The translations under genes were made by a program, and so were the position numbers. DNA of 64,000 nucleotides, from the NCBI GenBank assembly GCA_963691885.1, contig OY829843.1, forward strand, positions 5,022,001 through 5,086,000. Reading direction: 5' to 3'. The notes below the pieces were generated by a model that did no database searches, had not been told where the DNA came from, and saw only the letters and a list, made by a program, of their open reading frames with translations. Positions 26,455-35,003 of this stretch are shown piece by piece (the first letter of the stretch is position 1; each line of letters opens with the position of its first letter). The stretch comes from G963691885 sp963691885 (GTDB lineage Bacteria; Pseudomonadota; Alphaproteobacteria; UBA8366; Aestuariispiraceae).

Positions 26455-26883
26455 TTACTCCACAACCTCGATGCCCATGGAGCGCGCGGTACCGGCGATG
26501 GAAAGCATCGCGGCCTCGACGTCATTGGCATTCATGTCTTTCAGTTTCGTCTCAGCGATCTCCCGAACCTGAGCTTTGGTGACCTTGCCAACCTTGTCCC
26601 GGTTGGGGATGGAAGAGCCTTTGCCAACGCCAGCCGCCTTTTTTAGGAAATAGGAAGCCGGTGAGGTTTTGGTCACGAATGTGAAACTGCGGTCTTCAAA
26701 CGCGGTGATAACCACCGGCGTCGGCGTTCCGGATTCAACATTCTGTGTTGCAGCGTTAAACGCCTTACAGAATTCCATAATGTTCAGACCGCGCTGACCC
26801 AGCGCCGGCCCGATCGGTGGAGAAGGGTTTGCCTGCCCCGCCTTGACTTCGAGCTTGATATAGCCCGCGATTTTCTTTGCCAT
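26455..26883 (-). CDS. rplK: 50S ribosomal protein L11
   Basis: L11 binds the GTPase-associated centre of 23S rRNA and is needed for RelA activation and thiostrepton binding. The 142-residue product shows the proline-containing N-terminal PSPPIGPALGQRGLNIMEF and the C-terminal RNA-binding domain ending GTARSMGIEVVE. It follows nusG by 157 bp. Confidence 0.97.
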   Translation of the reverse strand: MAKKIAGYIKLEVKAGQANPSPPIGPALGQRGLNIMEFCKAFNAATQNVESGTPTPVVITAFEDRSFTFVTKTSPASYFLKKAAGVGKGSSIPNRDKVGKVTKAQVREIAETKLKDMNANDVEAAMLSIAGTARSMGIEVVE

Positions 26884-27040
26884 TTCACTAACCTTTCACA
26901 GCGAGGTCCCTAAACTCGACCTCATTTAAGTGTCAGTATCCGCGGTACGGCCCCTCAGGACTTTTGAGGATCAGCCTCCCGCGCAACAGTTCTGGTCACT
27001 TCCCGTCTACTCCCAACAAGCCCCTTGGATCAGATGATCC

Positions 27041-27571
27041 TCAGGTCTTCTCAACCTGCGAGTATTCGAGCTCTACTGGTGTCGCGCGACCAAAGATCGA
27101 CACCGTAACTTTGAGACGTGCCTTTTCCTCGTCCACATCTTCAACAACACCGTTGAAGGATGTGAACGGACCATCAGACACGCGAATCTGTTCGCCAATA
27201 TCGAAGGTGACAGACGGTTTCGGCCGGTCGACCCCTTCCTTGACCTGGTGGAGGATACGCTCAGCTTCCTTGTTGCTGATCGGTGATGGGCGGTTTCCTG
27301 TACCAAGAAAACCCGTCACCTTTGGCGTATTGCTGACCAGATGCCAGGTGATATCGTTCATTTCCATATTCGCCAGGATGTAACCCGGGAAAAACTTGCG
27401 TTCTGAATTGACCTTGCGGCCGCGACGCATCTCGACAACTTCCTCGGTCGGGACCAAAACGTCATCGATCAGATCGTCAACTTCCGAGATCTTTGCCTGC
27501 TCGCGGATGGACTCAGCGACGCGCTTTTCAAAGCCAGAATAGACATGAACGACATACCAGCGCTTTGCCAC
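27041..27571 (-). CDS. nusG: transcription factor NusG
   Basis: NusG binds RNA polymerase to reduce pausing and contacts Rho or S10 through its C-terminal domain. The 176-residue protein starts AKRWYVVHVYSGFEKRVAES after Met, has the NGN domain with FFPGYILANMEMND, and a C-terminal KOW domain (GEQIRVSDGPFTSFNGVVED). Length and order (secE-nusG-rplK) are standard. Confidence 0.98.
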   Translation of the reverse strand: MAKRWYVVHVYSGFEKRVAESIREQAKISEVDDLIDDVLVPTEEVVEMRRGRKVNSERKFFPGYILANMEMNDITWHLVSNTPKVTGFLGTGNRPSPISNKEAERILHQVKEGVDRPKPSVTFDIGEQIRVSDGPFTSFNGVVEDVDEEKARLKVTVSIFGRATPVELEYSQVEKT

Positions 27572-27669
27572 TATACTCTCTCCAGAACCACTGAACGCTC
27601 AAACGCGCCCTAAATTTCCACAGTCTCTAAATCCGGTTTGCCTCGAAAACCCTAGGCAAACCGACGCTT

Positions 27670-27858
27670 TCACCCCAAAATCAGCTTGATAGCAAAAGCG
27701 ATAACTTCATCCACAAGCAGGAAGAACACCGCCATGATTGCCACCATTACAAACACCATCACCGAGGCAATGGCGGTTTCTTTGCGTGTTGGCCATGTAA
27801 CTTTGTTGGCTTCCTGTCGTACTTGCCTGACGAATTGAGCCGGCGATGTTTTCGCCAT
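27670..27858 (-). CDS. secE: preprotein translocase subunit SecE
   Basis: Essential clamp of the SecYEG channel in the inner membrane. I take the start MAKTSPAQFVRQVRQEANKV at 27858 (62 residues, the short alphaproteobacterial form); upstream in-frame Mets at 27867 and 27903 are possible. An amphipathic helix with KVTWPTRKET precedes one C-terminal membrane segment (VMVFVMVAIMAVFFLLV). It is 98 bp before nusG. Confidence 0.95.
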   Translation of the reverse strand: MAKTSPAQFVRQVRQEANKVTWPTRKETAIASVMVFVMVAIMAVFFLLVDEVIAFAIKLILG

Positions 27859-28162
27859 TGGTGCCATTATCCTCTTCGGTTCAACCACCCTCTTACCCGT
27901 CAATGGCCCTTTGATCGCCCCAAAACATTTGGGAAATCAAGGGTTTGTCCACCCACGCATAAGCGCGCCGCATACCAGCCGTTTCCGGATCGCGTCTTGT
28001 CGATCCCAAACCGGTTCCTGGACTGCGTCGCGAGACATTTGTATTTGCGTCGCGCTTTTAGTCGTCATCGACCGCTGTTGCAAGCCAATTTCGATAAAAA
28101 AGCAGACTGTCCTCAAAAATCAGACAGTTCCGATCACGGATGTGACCGGAACCGTCCAGAAC
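27859..28162 (-). other. tRNA-Trp to secE intergenic region
   Basis: About 300 bp without a gene. It contains the terminator-like hairpin listed at 28112-28153 just below tRNA-Trp. The promoter for secE-nusG must lie here or upstream if that hairpin terminates, but no box pair is convincing. Confidence 0.4.
28112..28153 (-). terminator. terminator-like hairpin after tRNA-Trp
   Basis: On the minus strand a 12-bp stem (GGTTCCGGTCAC with GTGATCGGAACT, two non-Watson-Crick positions) around an ATCC loop is followed by GTCTGATTTTT. The position, just downstream of the mature tRNA-Trp, suits intrinsic termination of the tRNA-tuf-tRNA unit. Confidence 0.55.
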
Positions 28163-28238
28163 TGGCAGGGGCACTAGGATTTGAACCCAGGGCCTACGGT
28201 TTTGGAGACCGTCGCTCTACCAACTGAGCTATACCCCT
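28163..28238 (-). tRNA. tRNA-Trp (anticodon CCA)
   Basis: Cloverleaf of 76 nt including encoded CCA. The 5' acceptor AGGGGTA pairs with TGCCCCT; D-arm AGCTCAGTTGGTAGAGC, anticodon loop CTCCAAA (anticodon CCA) and T-loop GGTTCAAATCC are all present. It lies between tuf and secE, the conserved tufB-trpT-secE arrangement. Confidence 0.97.
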
Positions 28239-28275
28239 TCAACGCGGTTTCCCACGCTACCATTTTATATGGAAA

Positions 28276-28298
28276 ACCCCTTCCCTAAAAGAAGGGGT
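28276..28298 (-). terminator. terminator-like hairpin after tuf copy B
   Basis: Stem ACCCCTTC/GAAGGGGT with a TTTTAGG loop, followed on the minus strand by TTTTCC, about 15 bases after the tuf stop. The T run is short, so some read-through into tRNA-Trp is expected. Confidence 0.55.
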
Positions 28299-28312
28299 AT
28301 TTCCAAATTACT

Positions 28313-29503
28313 TTACTCGATGATGCCTGCGACGACGCCAGCACCCACGGTGCGGCCGCCTTCACGGATCGCGAAACGAAGACCTTCGTCCATGGCGATC
28401 GGGGCAATCAGCTCAACTTCCATACCGATATTGTCGCCAGGCATGACCATTTCGGTCCCTTCTGGCAGCGTTACCGAACCGGTAACATCGGTGGTGCGGA
28501 AATAGAATTGAGGACGATAGTTCGAGAAGAACGGCGTGTGACGGCCACCCTCGTCTTTCGTCAGAATGTAAGCTTCAGCCTTGAACTTCGTGTGCGGGGT
28601 GATCGAACCCGGCTTCGCCAGAACCTGACCACGCTCAACACCGTCACGGCCAACACCACGCAGAAGCGCGCCGATATTGTCGCCAGCCTGACCTTCGTCA
28701 AGCAGCTTGCGGAACATCTCAACACCCGTACAGGTCGTCTTGGTGGTCTCTTTCAGACCAACAATCTCAATCTCTTCACCGGTGCGAACGATACCCTGCT
28801 CAACACGACCGGTTACAACCGTACCACGACCGGAAATCGAGAACACATCCTCAATCGGCATCAGGAACGGACGGTCAACAGGACGCTCAGGCGTCGGGAT
28901 GTAATCGTCAACAGCTTTCATCAGCTCAACGATCTTGTCCTGACCGATATTCTGGTCACGGCTCTCGAGAGCGGCCAGAGCAGAACCGGCAACGATCGGA
29001 ATGTCGTCACCCGGGAAGTCGTATTTGTCGAGAAGCTCACGAACTTCCAGCTCAACCAGCTCAAGCAGTTCCTCATCATCAACCTGGTCAACCTTGTTCA
29101 GGAAGACAACAAGCGAGGGAACACCAACCTGACGGGCAAGAAGGATGTGCTCGCGGGTCTGAGGCATCGGGCCGTCAGCAGCGTTAACAACCAGGATCGC
29201 GCCATCCATCTGGGCAGCACCGGTGATCATGTTCTTCACATAGTCAGCATGTCCGGGGCAGTCCACATGCGCGTAGTGACGACCATCGGTCTCATACTCA
29301 ACATGCGCCGTGTTGATCGTGATACCACGGGCCTTCTCTTCTGGCGCCTTGTCGATATCGTCGAAATCAGTCGCCGCACCGCCGTAAACTTCGGACAAAA
29401 CCTTTGTGATCGCCGCTGTCAGCGTCGTCTTGCCATGGTCAACATGCCCAATCGTGCCAATGTTGACGTGAGGCTTATTACGTTCAAACTTCTCTTTAGC
29501 CAT
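28313..29503 (-). CDS. tuf: elongation factor Tu, copy B (tRNA-linked)
   Basis: Second EF-Tu gene, 396 residues, with the same protein sequence as copy A. The start is MAKEKFERNKPHVN at 29503; an upstream in-frame ATG at 29536 is not conserved. It lies between tRNA-Gly and tRNA-Trp, matching the tufB position of many proteobacteria. Similarity to copy A ends sharply at the coding region: the downstream hairpins differ, so only the coding part is being homogenised. Confidence 0.98.
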   Translation of the reverse strand: MAKEKFERNKPHVNIGTIGHVDHGKTTLTAAITKVLSEVYGGAATDFDDIDKAPEEKARGITINTAHVEYETDGRHYAHVDCPGHADYVKNMITGAAQMDGAILVVNAADGPMPQTREHILLARQVGVPSLVVFLNKVDQVDDEELLELVELEVRELLDKYDFPGDDIPIVAGSALAALESRDQNIGQDKIVELMKAVDDYIPTPERPVDRPFLMPIEDVFSISGRGTVVTGRVEQGIVRTGEEIEIVGLKETTKTTCTGVEMFRKLLDEGQAGDNIGALLRGVGRDGVERGQVLAKPGSITPHTKFKAEAYILTKDEGGRHTPFFSNYRPQFYFRTTDVTGSVTLPEGTEMVMPGDNIGMEVELIAPIAMDEGLRFAIREGGRTVGAGVVAGIIE

Positions 29504-29619
29504 CTCTAAGTTATCCCTGGTTGAGATTTGCTGCACATGTCCGGCCCGTTCAGACCGGTCGATCCAATACCACTAACCATGAAGGCCCAGTTCTTTCCTT
29601 CAGGCGACCTTATATAATG

Positions 29620-29693
29620 TGGAGCGGGTGGAGGGAATCGAACCCTCGTAGCCAGCTTGGAAGGCTGGAGCTTTACCACTAAGCTACACCCGC
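29620..29693 (-). tRNA. tRNA-Gly (anticodon TCC)
   Basis: 74 nt with encoded CCA. Acceptor GCGGGTG pairs with CACCCGC, the anticodon loop contains TTCCAAG (anticodon TCC), and the T-arm reads GGGTTCGATTCCC. It is co-oriented with tRNA-Tyr upstream and tuf downstream. Confidence 0.97.
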
Positions 29694-29763
29694 TTTTTAC
29701 CGTGTTCGGTACAGGCGAGAACGCTTGCGGTAATCCCGCCGCATCCAACGTTTCCCGTGCCGA

Positions 29764-29848
29764 TGGTGGAGAGGGTTGGATTCGAACCAACGTAGGCATA
29801 GCCAACGGGTTTACAGCCCGTCCCCTTTAACCACTCGGGCACCCCTCC
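29764..29848 (-). tRNA. tRNA-Tyr (anticodon GTA)
   Basis: 85 nt with encoded CCA and a long variable arm, as expected for bacterial tRNA-Tyr. Acceptor GGAGGGG pairs with CCTCTCC. The anticodon stem-loop ACGGGCTGTAAACCCGT gives GTA. The T-arm GTTGGTTCGAATCC is typical. It is first in the tRNA-Tyr, tRNA-Gly, tuf, tRNA-Trp series. Confidence 0.97.
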
Positions 29849-30073
29849 TGTATCGATCACAAGGAACGTTGCCTCTACCGTAAACGGCGGCCTGCGGTGT
29901 ATGACCTGAGGGCGTGGCTGTCAACTCCCCCAGCGCCTGTTTTCGACCCTCTGTCCCATATTTTTGTCTGGCATCGGTCAAAGCCAACAATCCGGCACGG
30001 ATTCACCCTATGGAAGCGGCCAAACACAATTAAACCTTGCAGCCCCGACAATCTGGGCGTAACAGCGCCCGTC

Positions 30074-30970
30074 ATGCGCAAAAAGTCAAAATCCAGCGGG
30101 CAACGCCCCGACCAAAGAGACCGAAAACCAGGTGGTTTTCCGGCTGATCAGAAACCCGCCTCCCAGCAGGGGCGAGGCAAGAGTCGCGGCAGGCACAACA
30201 GGTCACATGGGGACACAGGCACAAGACAACCCCGTGACAAGGGCCTGATTCTCTTTGGGCATCACCCGGTTCGCGCCGCTCTGGAAAACCCGGAGCGCGT
30301 GTCGCACCGACTTCTCGCAACCCGCGCCGGTCTGGAGCGTTTGGGGCAAGACCCGGCACGCCTCAACATCGAGGTTGAAATGGTCGATGGTGACAGGCTC
30401 GAAACCCTGTTGGGCGACGGCGCTGTTCATCAGGGGCTTGCCCTGCGCTGCGCACCGCTGGACCCGCTCGGCTTGGAAGACGTGCTCCCAGCACTGGATG
30501 GCACGGCATCCGCCCCGCTGATCTTTCTGGATCAGGTGACCGACCCGCATAATGTCGGCGCGATCCTCCGTTCCGCCGCGATCTTTGGGGCCCGCGCGGT
30601 TGTTGCTACAGACCGCCATGCCCCGCCCGAAACCGGAACTCTGGCCAAGGCGGCAAGCGGCGCGCTTGAGACCGTCCCTTTAATCCGGGTGACGAACCTG
30701 GCGCGCGCCATGGAAAAGGCGCAGGAAGCCGGCTATTGGACATTGGGCCTGACCGGCGATGGGGCTGATCCCCTGCCCTCCCTGCGCCCGGACCGGCGGA
30801 TCGCCCTTGTTCTGGGGTCAGAAGGGGATGGCATGCGCCGCCTGACCGCCGATCACTGTGATCAACTGGTCCAGATTCCCATGGCGGAAAACCCGGTTGG
30901 CAGCCTGAATGTTTCCAATGCGGCCGCCATCGCCCTCTACGCGATCACAACCGCACAGAAGCCGGGGTAA
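30074..30970 (+). CDS. rlmB: 23S rRNA 2'-O-methyltransferase RlmB / TrmH family
   Basis: SpoU-class, knotted S-adenosylmethionine-dependent methyltransferase that modifies G2251 of 23S rRNA in E. coli. I start at MRKKSKSSGQRPDQ (30074), giving 298 residues: a basic disordered N-terminus of about 55 residues, a substrate-binding domain (LILFGHHPVRAALENPERV) and the SpoU domain with motif 1 DQVTDPHNVGAILRSAAIFG, motif 2 LVLGSEGDGM and motif 3 IPMAENPVGSLNVSNAAAIA. It is the only core protein gene on the plus strand. The exact TrmH/RlmB subfamily is inferred from length and the N-terminal domain. Confidence 0.88.
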   Translation: MRKKSKSSGQRPDQRDRKPGGFPADQKPASQQGRGKSRGRHNRSHGDTGTRQPRDKGLILFGHHPVRAALENPERVSHRLLATRAGLERLGQDPARLNIEVEMVDGDRLETLLGDGAVHQGLALRCAPLDPLGLEDVLPALDGTASAPLIFLDQVTDPHNVGAILRSAAIFGARAVVATDRHAPPETGTLAKAASGALETVPLIRVTNLARAMEKAQEAGYWTLGLTGDGADPLPSLRPDRRIALVLGSEGDGMRRLTADHCDQLVQIPMAENPVGSLNVSNAAAIALYAITTAQKPG

Positions 30971-31050
30971 AACCTCGTTCCGCCGCTCTCAAAAACAGGG
31001 CTTGCGTCCGTTTCCCGTTTTCGGTACGTAATCCTCGCCCGAGGGCCATA

Positions 31051-31126
31051 GCCGCAATAGCTCAGTTGGTAGAGCATCTGATTTGTAATCAGAGGGTCGG
31101 GAGTTCAAATCTCTCTTGCGGCACCA
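31051..31126 (+). tRNA. tRNA-Thr (anticodon TGT), likely integration target
   Basis: 76 nt with encoded CCA; acceptor GCCGCAA pairs with TTGCGGC, and the anticodon loop TTTGTAA gives TGT. Its 3' end points at the integrase gene 125 bp downstream, the usual layout for an element integrated at a tRNA 3' end. I did not find a second copy of the tRNA 3' end within the window, so the far attachment site is outside or lost. Confidence 0.96.
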
Positions 31127-31251
31127 TAACGAAATCAGATACTTAACAGGTATTTTGAGGTATTATAAGACCACACACATAAGTACGTTTTCCAATGATG
31201 TTTTCCAATCCGCCCCGCCGACCCCTTCATTTTAGAGATCCATCTTATCAG

Positions 31252-32274
31252 TTATCTCCCTAATTTGGTTGCGCGCCAGTGTGTCAGACACGTATTTTTA
31301 GCCATCTCCAATGTCTCGTGTCCCGTAACGGCCGCAATTTTTTCGTGATCACAACCGGCTTCGATAAGCCGCGCCCCAGCAGTGGCTCGAAGCCCGTGAA
31401 ATTTTAGATTATCGGGCAGACCGATCGCTCTGATCGCATCAGACATCATGTGCTTTAGGCGGTCAGGTCCAACAGCACGACCTGATACACCAATGACAAT
31501 CCTGCTTGGTCGCCCCCGTCGTTTATCGTGTATCGTCTTTAATATCTTTGTAAACTTGTCGTTGATCGGGACATTAACCAAAAACCCACTCTTTTTTTGC
31601 TGTGCAACCTGGATCTCAGACCGCTCAAAATCAACATCATCCCAGGTCATGTTTGCAATGTCTCCGGCTCTCTGTGCGGTGTGCAAACCCAGCTCAAAAG
31701 CAAGCCGCTCTGGCGTGTTCCACCCATAGCTCGCCCGAAAGATGTCGATGTGTCGCTCCCCCCAGGCCGCCCGCTTGGGACCAATCTTTAGCGCAGTGAT
31801 GCCAGCAGCAGGATTGGTCTTAACGATACTATCGTGTTGTTGCATACCCCAGCTGAGGATCGCCGAAAACGAACGCACGAAGCCATTTGCAGAAGACGGA
31901 GATCTCTCTCCAAGCTTGTTTCGGAGTTGAACTAACTTTGACCGCGTAAGCGCTGAGATCGGAAAGTCTGCCATTGAATCTTCGAGCATACGCATCGTCT
32001 GCAGATACTGAGCCTGCGTTTTTTTAGCCTTTTGTCTAAAAACAAGTGACCGACGGTACTCCAGGCACAACCATCCGATGCTTCCCGATCTGGCACCGGC
32101 AGCGTCCGTATCAACAGAGTCTGTCAAAGCAGCTGTGTAACTGGCCATAAATTCAGGCGATCCTGGCTCGCCAATCAGCCTAATACGTTGGCCGCCTCTC
32201 GAAAAATAAGAGTATAATTTACCGCGGGCTCGCACAGATTTAACATATGGTAGATTTTTTGGTTTGCGTGGCAT
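31252..32274 (-). CDS. tyrosine recombinase/integrase, frameshifted at C-terminus
   Basis: Site-specific recombinase of the phage-integrase family, 340 residues as read. The catalytic set includes TAQRAGDIANMTW (Arg), QQKKSG (Lys), FHGLRATAG (His-x-x-Arg) and TGHETLEM (His). The catalytic tyrosine is missing: after MAKN the frame reads TCLTHWRATKLGR. In the -1 frame the same DNA encodes MAKKYVSDTLARNQIREI and runs to a stop at 31232-31234, restoring the tyrosine. The shift maps to a five-base A run (T5 at 31295-31299). Either the gene is inactive or one base was lost in sequencing. Confidence 0.9.
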   Translation of the reverse strand: MPRKPKNLPYVKSVRARGKLYSYFSRGGQRIRLIGEPGSPEFMASYTAALTDSVDTDAAGARSGSIGWLCLEYRRSLVFRQKAKKTQAQYLQTMRMLEDSMADFPISALTRSKLVQLRNKLGERSPSSANGFVRSFSAILSWGMQQHDSIVKTNPAAGITALKIGPKRAAWGERHIDIFRASYGWNTPERLAFELGLHTAQRAGDIANMTWDDVDFERSEIQVAQQKKSGFLVNVPINDKFTKILKTIHDKRRGRPSRIVIGVSGRAVGPDRLKHMMSDAIRAIGLPDNLKFHGLRATAGARLIEAGCDHEKIAAVTGHETLEMAKNTCLTHWRATKLGR

Positions 32275-32298
32275 AATCCACGTTTAAATGTTTAGACG

Positions 32299-32547
32299 TC
32301 AGTTGCCAAACCGTTCGAGGATCGCGTCAAAGTCATCATCGAAACCATTTACGAGATTGTCGTTGGAGTTATCCATCCAATCATCAACAGACAACCGATC
32401 CCAACGGGGCCGGCCAAGCTTGTACGTCGGCCTTGGCAGTCGTCCATCACGCACCATCGCGTCGACAGTGTTCACTGTCACGTCGATATAAACAGCGAGC
32501 GTCGACCTGGAGAGCCAGCGTATCATTTTACTATTATCTTTTGTCAC
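32299..32547 (-). CDS. AlpA/excisionase-like helix-turn-helix protein
   Basis: 82-residue protein with a winged-helix DNA-binding segment: WLSRSTLAVYIDVTVNTVDA is followed by MVRDGRLPRPTYKLGRPRWD, the pattern of AlpA-type regulators and excisionases that sit next to tyrosine recombinases. The C-terminus is acidic. It is 24 bp upstream of the integrase gene on the same strand, so the two are probably co-transcribed. Its role in excision or in controlling the integrase is inferred from family and position. Confidence 0.75.
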   Translation of the reverse strand: MTKDNSKMIRWLSRSTLAVYIDVTVNTVDAMVRDGRLPRPTYKLGRPRWDRLSVDDWMDNSNDNLVNGFDDDFDAILERFGN

Positions 32548-32562
32548 TTAAGTATAATACAG

Positions 32563-32586
32563 CGTGTTTTATATATTGTAAACACG
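32563..32586. promoter_or_regulatory. inverted repeat upstream of xis-int
   Basis: Seven-base arms CGTGTTT and AAACACG separated by 10 AT-rich bases, just upstream of the excisionase-like start. Such a site is a plausible operator for that protein; this is inference only. Confidence 0.35.
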
Positions 32587-32880
32587 TTAAATAATATGGC
32601 AATTCTGCTAATCACGACATATCGAGCGTAACCGACAAAAAAACAGAAACCAAAGAGCGAAAAAGAATAGGGCCACCCAGGCTGCAACCCGGTTGACCCT
32701 AAAGCGATGGGGAATACACCCTGCCCCTATCATAAATTAAAGTAGGACGAATCACCCTCTTTGTCCAGATTTATATGCCAAAATTGACTTTCAAACGCAT
32801 CCAAATTATACTATACACTATTAGTAAGTGACCGGGCTGCCGGTCTTAGATCTCATGCATGTATAGAAAGTTAGTATAAA

Positions 32881-33015
32881 TTGGCTGAGATTCTCGATTT
32901 TGTTTTGGCTAAAGAGCGGCGCGCAGCACAGAGTAAGGCCGATAAGCGGAGCAAATCTACTTTTATCAAAGCGATCCAGTCCGCGCAGGAAGAGTCTAAA
33001 AAGCTGTTCGGTTAA
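32881..33015 (+). CDS. possible 44-residue protein, TTG start
   Basis: An open frame from TTG to TAA encodes a charged, helix-prone peptide (AEILDFVLAKERRAAQSKAD, then KRSKSTFIKAIQSAQEESKK). The composition resembles real small basic proteins more than random translation, but the ribosome-binding site is weak and no family is recognised. It converges on the replication gene, whose stop is 11 bp further on. It could be the tail of a degraded gene. Confidence 0.25.
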   Translation: MAEILDFVLAKERRAAQSKADKRSKSTFIKAIQSAQEESKKLFG

Positions 33016-33026
33016 TCACCCGAATG

Positions 33027-35003
33027 TCATACTTTACCAATAAACTCGCTGACCGGAATGATCGTGTAAGCGGTATCCGTCACACCAAATCGGCGCGATT
33101 TCGTTCCACTTGAACTCGCACTCGCAGTGCAGCTTCTGAGCAGTTTTGCGTGGCTACCGGAGTACTTATAGCCTGTCAGTGTCCGGGATATCTCGGGACC
33201 TCGATTTGCAACCCAGAGCTCGGGCCGCTCGCCAATCTCGTACCTAATCCCTGCGCTCGATAGCGCTGCACGATAGCGATCGCATTCACGATCAGATTCG
33301 GCGGTGATTGCCCGATCGATGATTATCCGGATCGGCAAGACTTGGGTTGTCAGGTCCAAGTCAACCTCGGCCCGCGCGTTCAGAATGTAATCCCTGATGT
33401 CGGTCGATGCCGAGCCAGGAGCAGGCGCAAATTCGGCAAGACGCAGCGGAATCCCCTCGAAATCACCGCGGACGATCTCAAGAGCCTCGTCGTCGCTCAC
33501 CTCCTGACGACTGACGCTCGTCAGACTGGCTGCGATCAAGCAGCTCATCCAGTCGCTCGTCCGGTCACCAAGATTTAATGTAGACATTGCCCGACGCAGA
33601 GCCTTTTGATTGCGCCCGACACGCGGACCAAGGCTAAGCATCGTCTTGAACAATCGACCGGAAAAACCTGCATCTGTGAGTGGTGACAAATGCTGCTCGA
33701 TCTTAAGCTTTCGACGCGCGACCGCCTGATCTTTTTCGGGAGTAGAGCTATCAAATCGCTGGACCTCGAGCACACATGTGCGGTTGAGATCCTGCTCTTC
33801 CCGAACACCGACGCCAATGGCAAAAAACGCAGCCATCGTTCGCATCTGAAAACTCTGACCCAGGTGGTTTGTCGTTCCTTTCAGCAGCTGGGCATCCATC
33901 TCCTGATACGACGCTCGCGTCATCTCAATGATCTTCGCCATGCGGTCACGCGCTTCATCGCTTTCGCTCTCCGCCTCATCCAGCAAGAGCGGCTGGGAAT
34001 GGATTCCGATCTTTTGTCTGATGCCCGCCTCCGTCGATGCGCTCACGGCATTGACCGAAAAACCCATCAAGGCCGGCGCTGCGACGCGGTTGTACAGCCA
34101 GCTTTTACCGCTGTTTGATGCGCCATGAACCCACATATTGGGCCGCACAGGCATGAGACCGCAGATCACCGATGCTGCGATCCATCCCCAAAACAGGTGC
34201 GCTGAGGTCTCCGGATCAGTCCCCCAACTAACTAGCCGCAGACCGTCAATGATGCTCTGGACCTCGACTGGACTTAGGTCAGGACCATCGAGATCAAGAG
34301 GAAGTGGTTCCTGTTGTTGATAGACATGGTCGCCATCAAAATCACTCAGACTGGTCTCGATGCCATTGACAAGCAGCCGATCGCCGAGGTGTGCGACGGT
34401 TCGGCCGCAATCTTGCCAGATGCCAAGTCCCCGCAGCCGGCTCGCTTGAAAATAGCCCATTGACTTGCAGAGCATGACCACATCGCGCGCTGCGCTGAGC
34501 CAGTTAGGAGACTCGCCTTTACCAACTGGCGGATATTTAAAGTGCCACCAGGAAACGTCAGCGAGTTTTGAGAGTCGCGCAGCATCGAGGCGATCTACAT
34601 CAAAAATCTGAACCATTTCGACGTCATCATTCCACACGTAGCAATATACTTTTCCTGCATTATTGGAAATTCCAAGAGCACGGAAGTGTTCACAACCATA
34701 GAGGCGTCCGTCCCGAAACTTATTTTCGACGCTACGCTTTGAGCGCCTCGATGCTGCGCGATTAACCGATTGAGTTAGGACGCTACGTATATCCGCTCGT
34801 GCAACAAATTCATCAAATTGAGTCGGAAAGTTCTGCTCGAACTGAGTGAGCATCTCCCGCGCGCCAGGCACGCCTGTAATCGAAATACCATCGGATTTAG
34901 CCTGACTTGCAGCAACAGACAAGGACGATACGAGGTCCATAAAAAGGGCATCGTCGAAAACAGGGCCGTTCGTGTTCGCGGCCGCGGACGTTAGATTTGT
35001 CAT
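33027..35003 (-). CDS. AAA+/P-loop replication ATPase-like protein
   Basis: 658-residue protein (start MTNLTSAAANTNGP at 35003, GGAG upstream). The C-terminal half has a Walker A GASNSGKS (about 294-301) and Walker B LLLDEAES (about 339-345), then a region like the virus/plasmid primase-helicase ATPases that act as replication initiators. The N-terminal third has no domain I can name. Beside it are 11-bp tandem repeats (35145-35187), which suggests a plasmid-type origin. A DNA helicase role is inference; no motif specific to a primase was identified. Confidence 0.6.
   Translation of the reverse strand: MTNLTSAAANTNGPVFDDALFMDLVSSLSVAASQAKSDGISITGVPGAREMLTQFEQNFPTQFDEFVARADIRSVLTQSVNRAASRRSKRSVENKFRDGRLYGCEHFRALGISNNAGKVYCYVWNDDVEMVQIFDVDRLDAARLSKLADVSWWHFKYPPVGKGESPNWLSAARDVVMLCKSMGYFQASRLRGLGIWQDCGRTVAHLGDRLLVNGIETSLSDFDGDHVYQQQEPLPLDLDGPDLSPVEVQSIIDGLRLVSWGTDPETSAHLFWGWIAASVICGLMPVRPNMWVHGASNSGKSWLYNRVAAPALMGFSVNAVSASTEAGIRQKIGIHSQPLLLDEAESESDEARDRMAKIIEMTRASYQEMDAQLLKGTTNHLGQSFQMRTMAAFFAIGVGVREEQDLNRTCVLEVQRFDSSTPEKDQAVARRKLKIEQHLSPLTDAGFSGRLFKTMLSLGPRVGRNQKALRRAMSTLNLGDRTSDWMSCLIAASLTSVSRQEVSDDEALEIVRGDFEGIPLRLAEFAPAPGSASTDIRDYILNARAEVDLDLTTQVLPIRIIIDRAITAESDRECDRYRAALSSAGIRYEIGERPELWVANRGPEISRTLTGYKYSGSHAKLLRSCTASASSSGTKSRRFGVTDTAYTIIPVSEFIGKV

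Larger units (their letters stand above)
32548..33026. other. AT-rich intergenic region with inverted repeats
   Basis: About 480 bp between the excisionase-like gene and the replication ATPase. It contains the inverted repeat CGTGTTT/AAACACG (32563-32586), which would overlap the promoter of the xis-int pair, and nested imperfect repeats around 32670-32740 (ATAGGG...CCCTA and ATGGGG...CCCCTAT). A possible small coding sequence at 32881-33015 is listed separately. Confidence 0.5.

Noticed and set aside
31189..31210. Direct repeat GTTTTCCAAT near tRNA-Thr as an integrase arm site
   Set aside because: Two close copies are seen but nothing ties them to recombinase binding, and no matching pair was found at another end.
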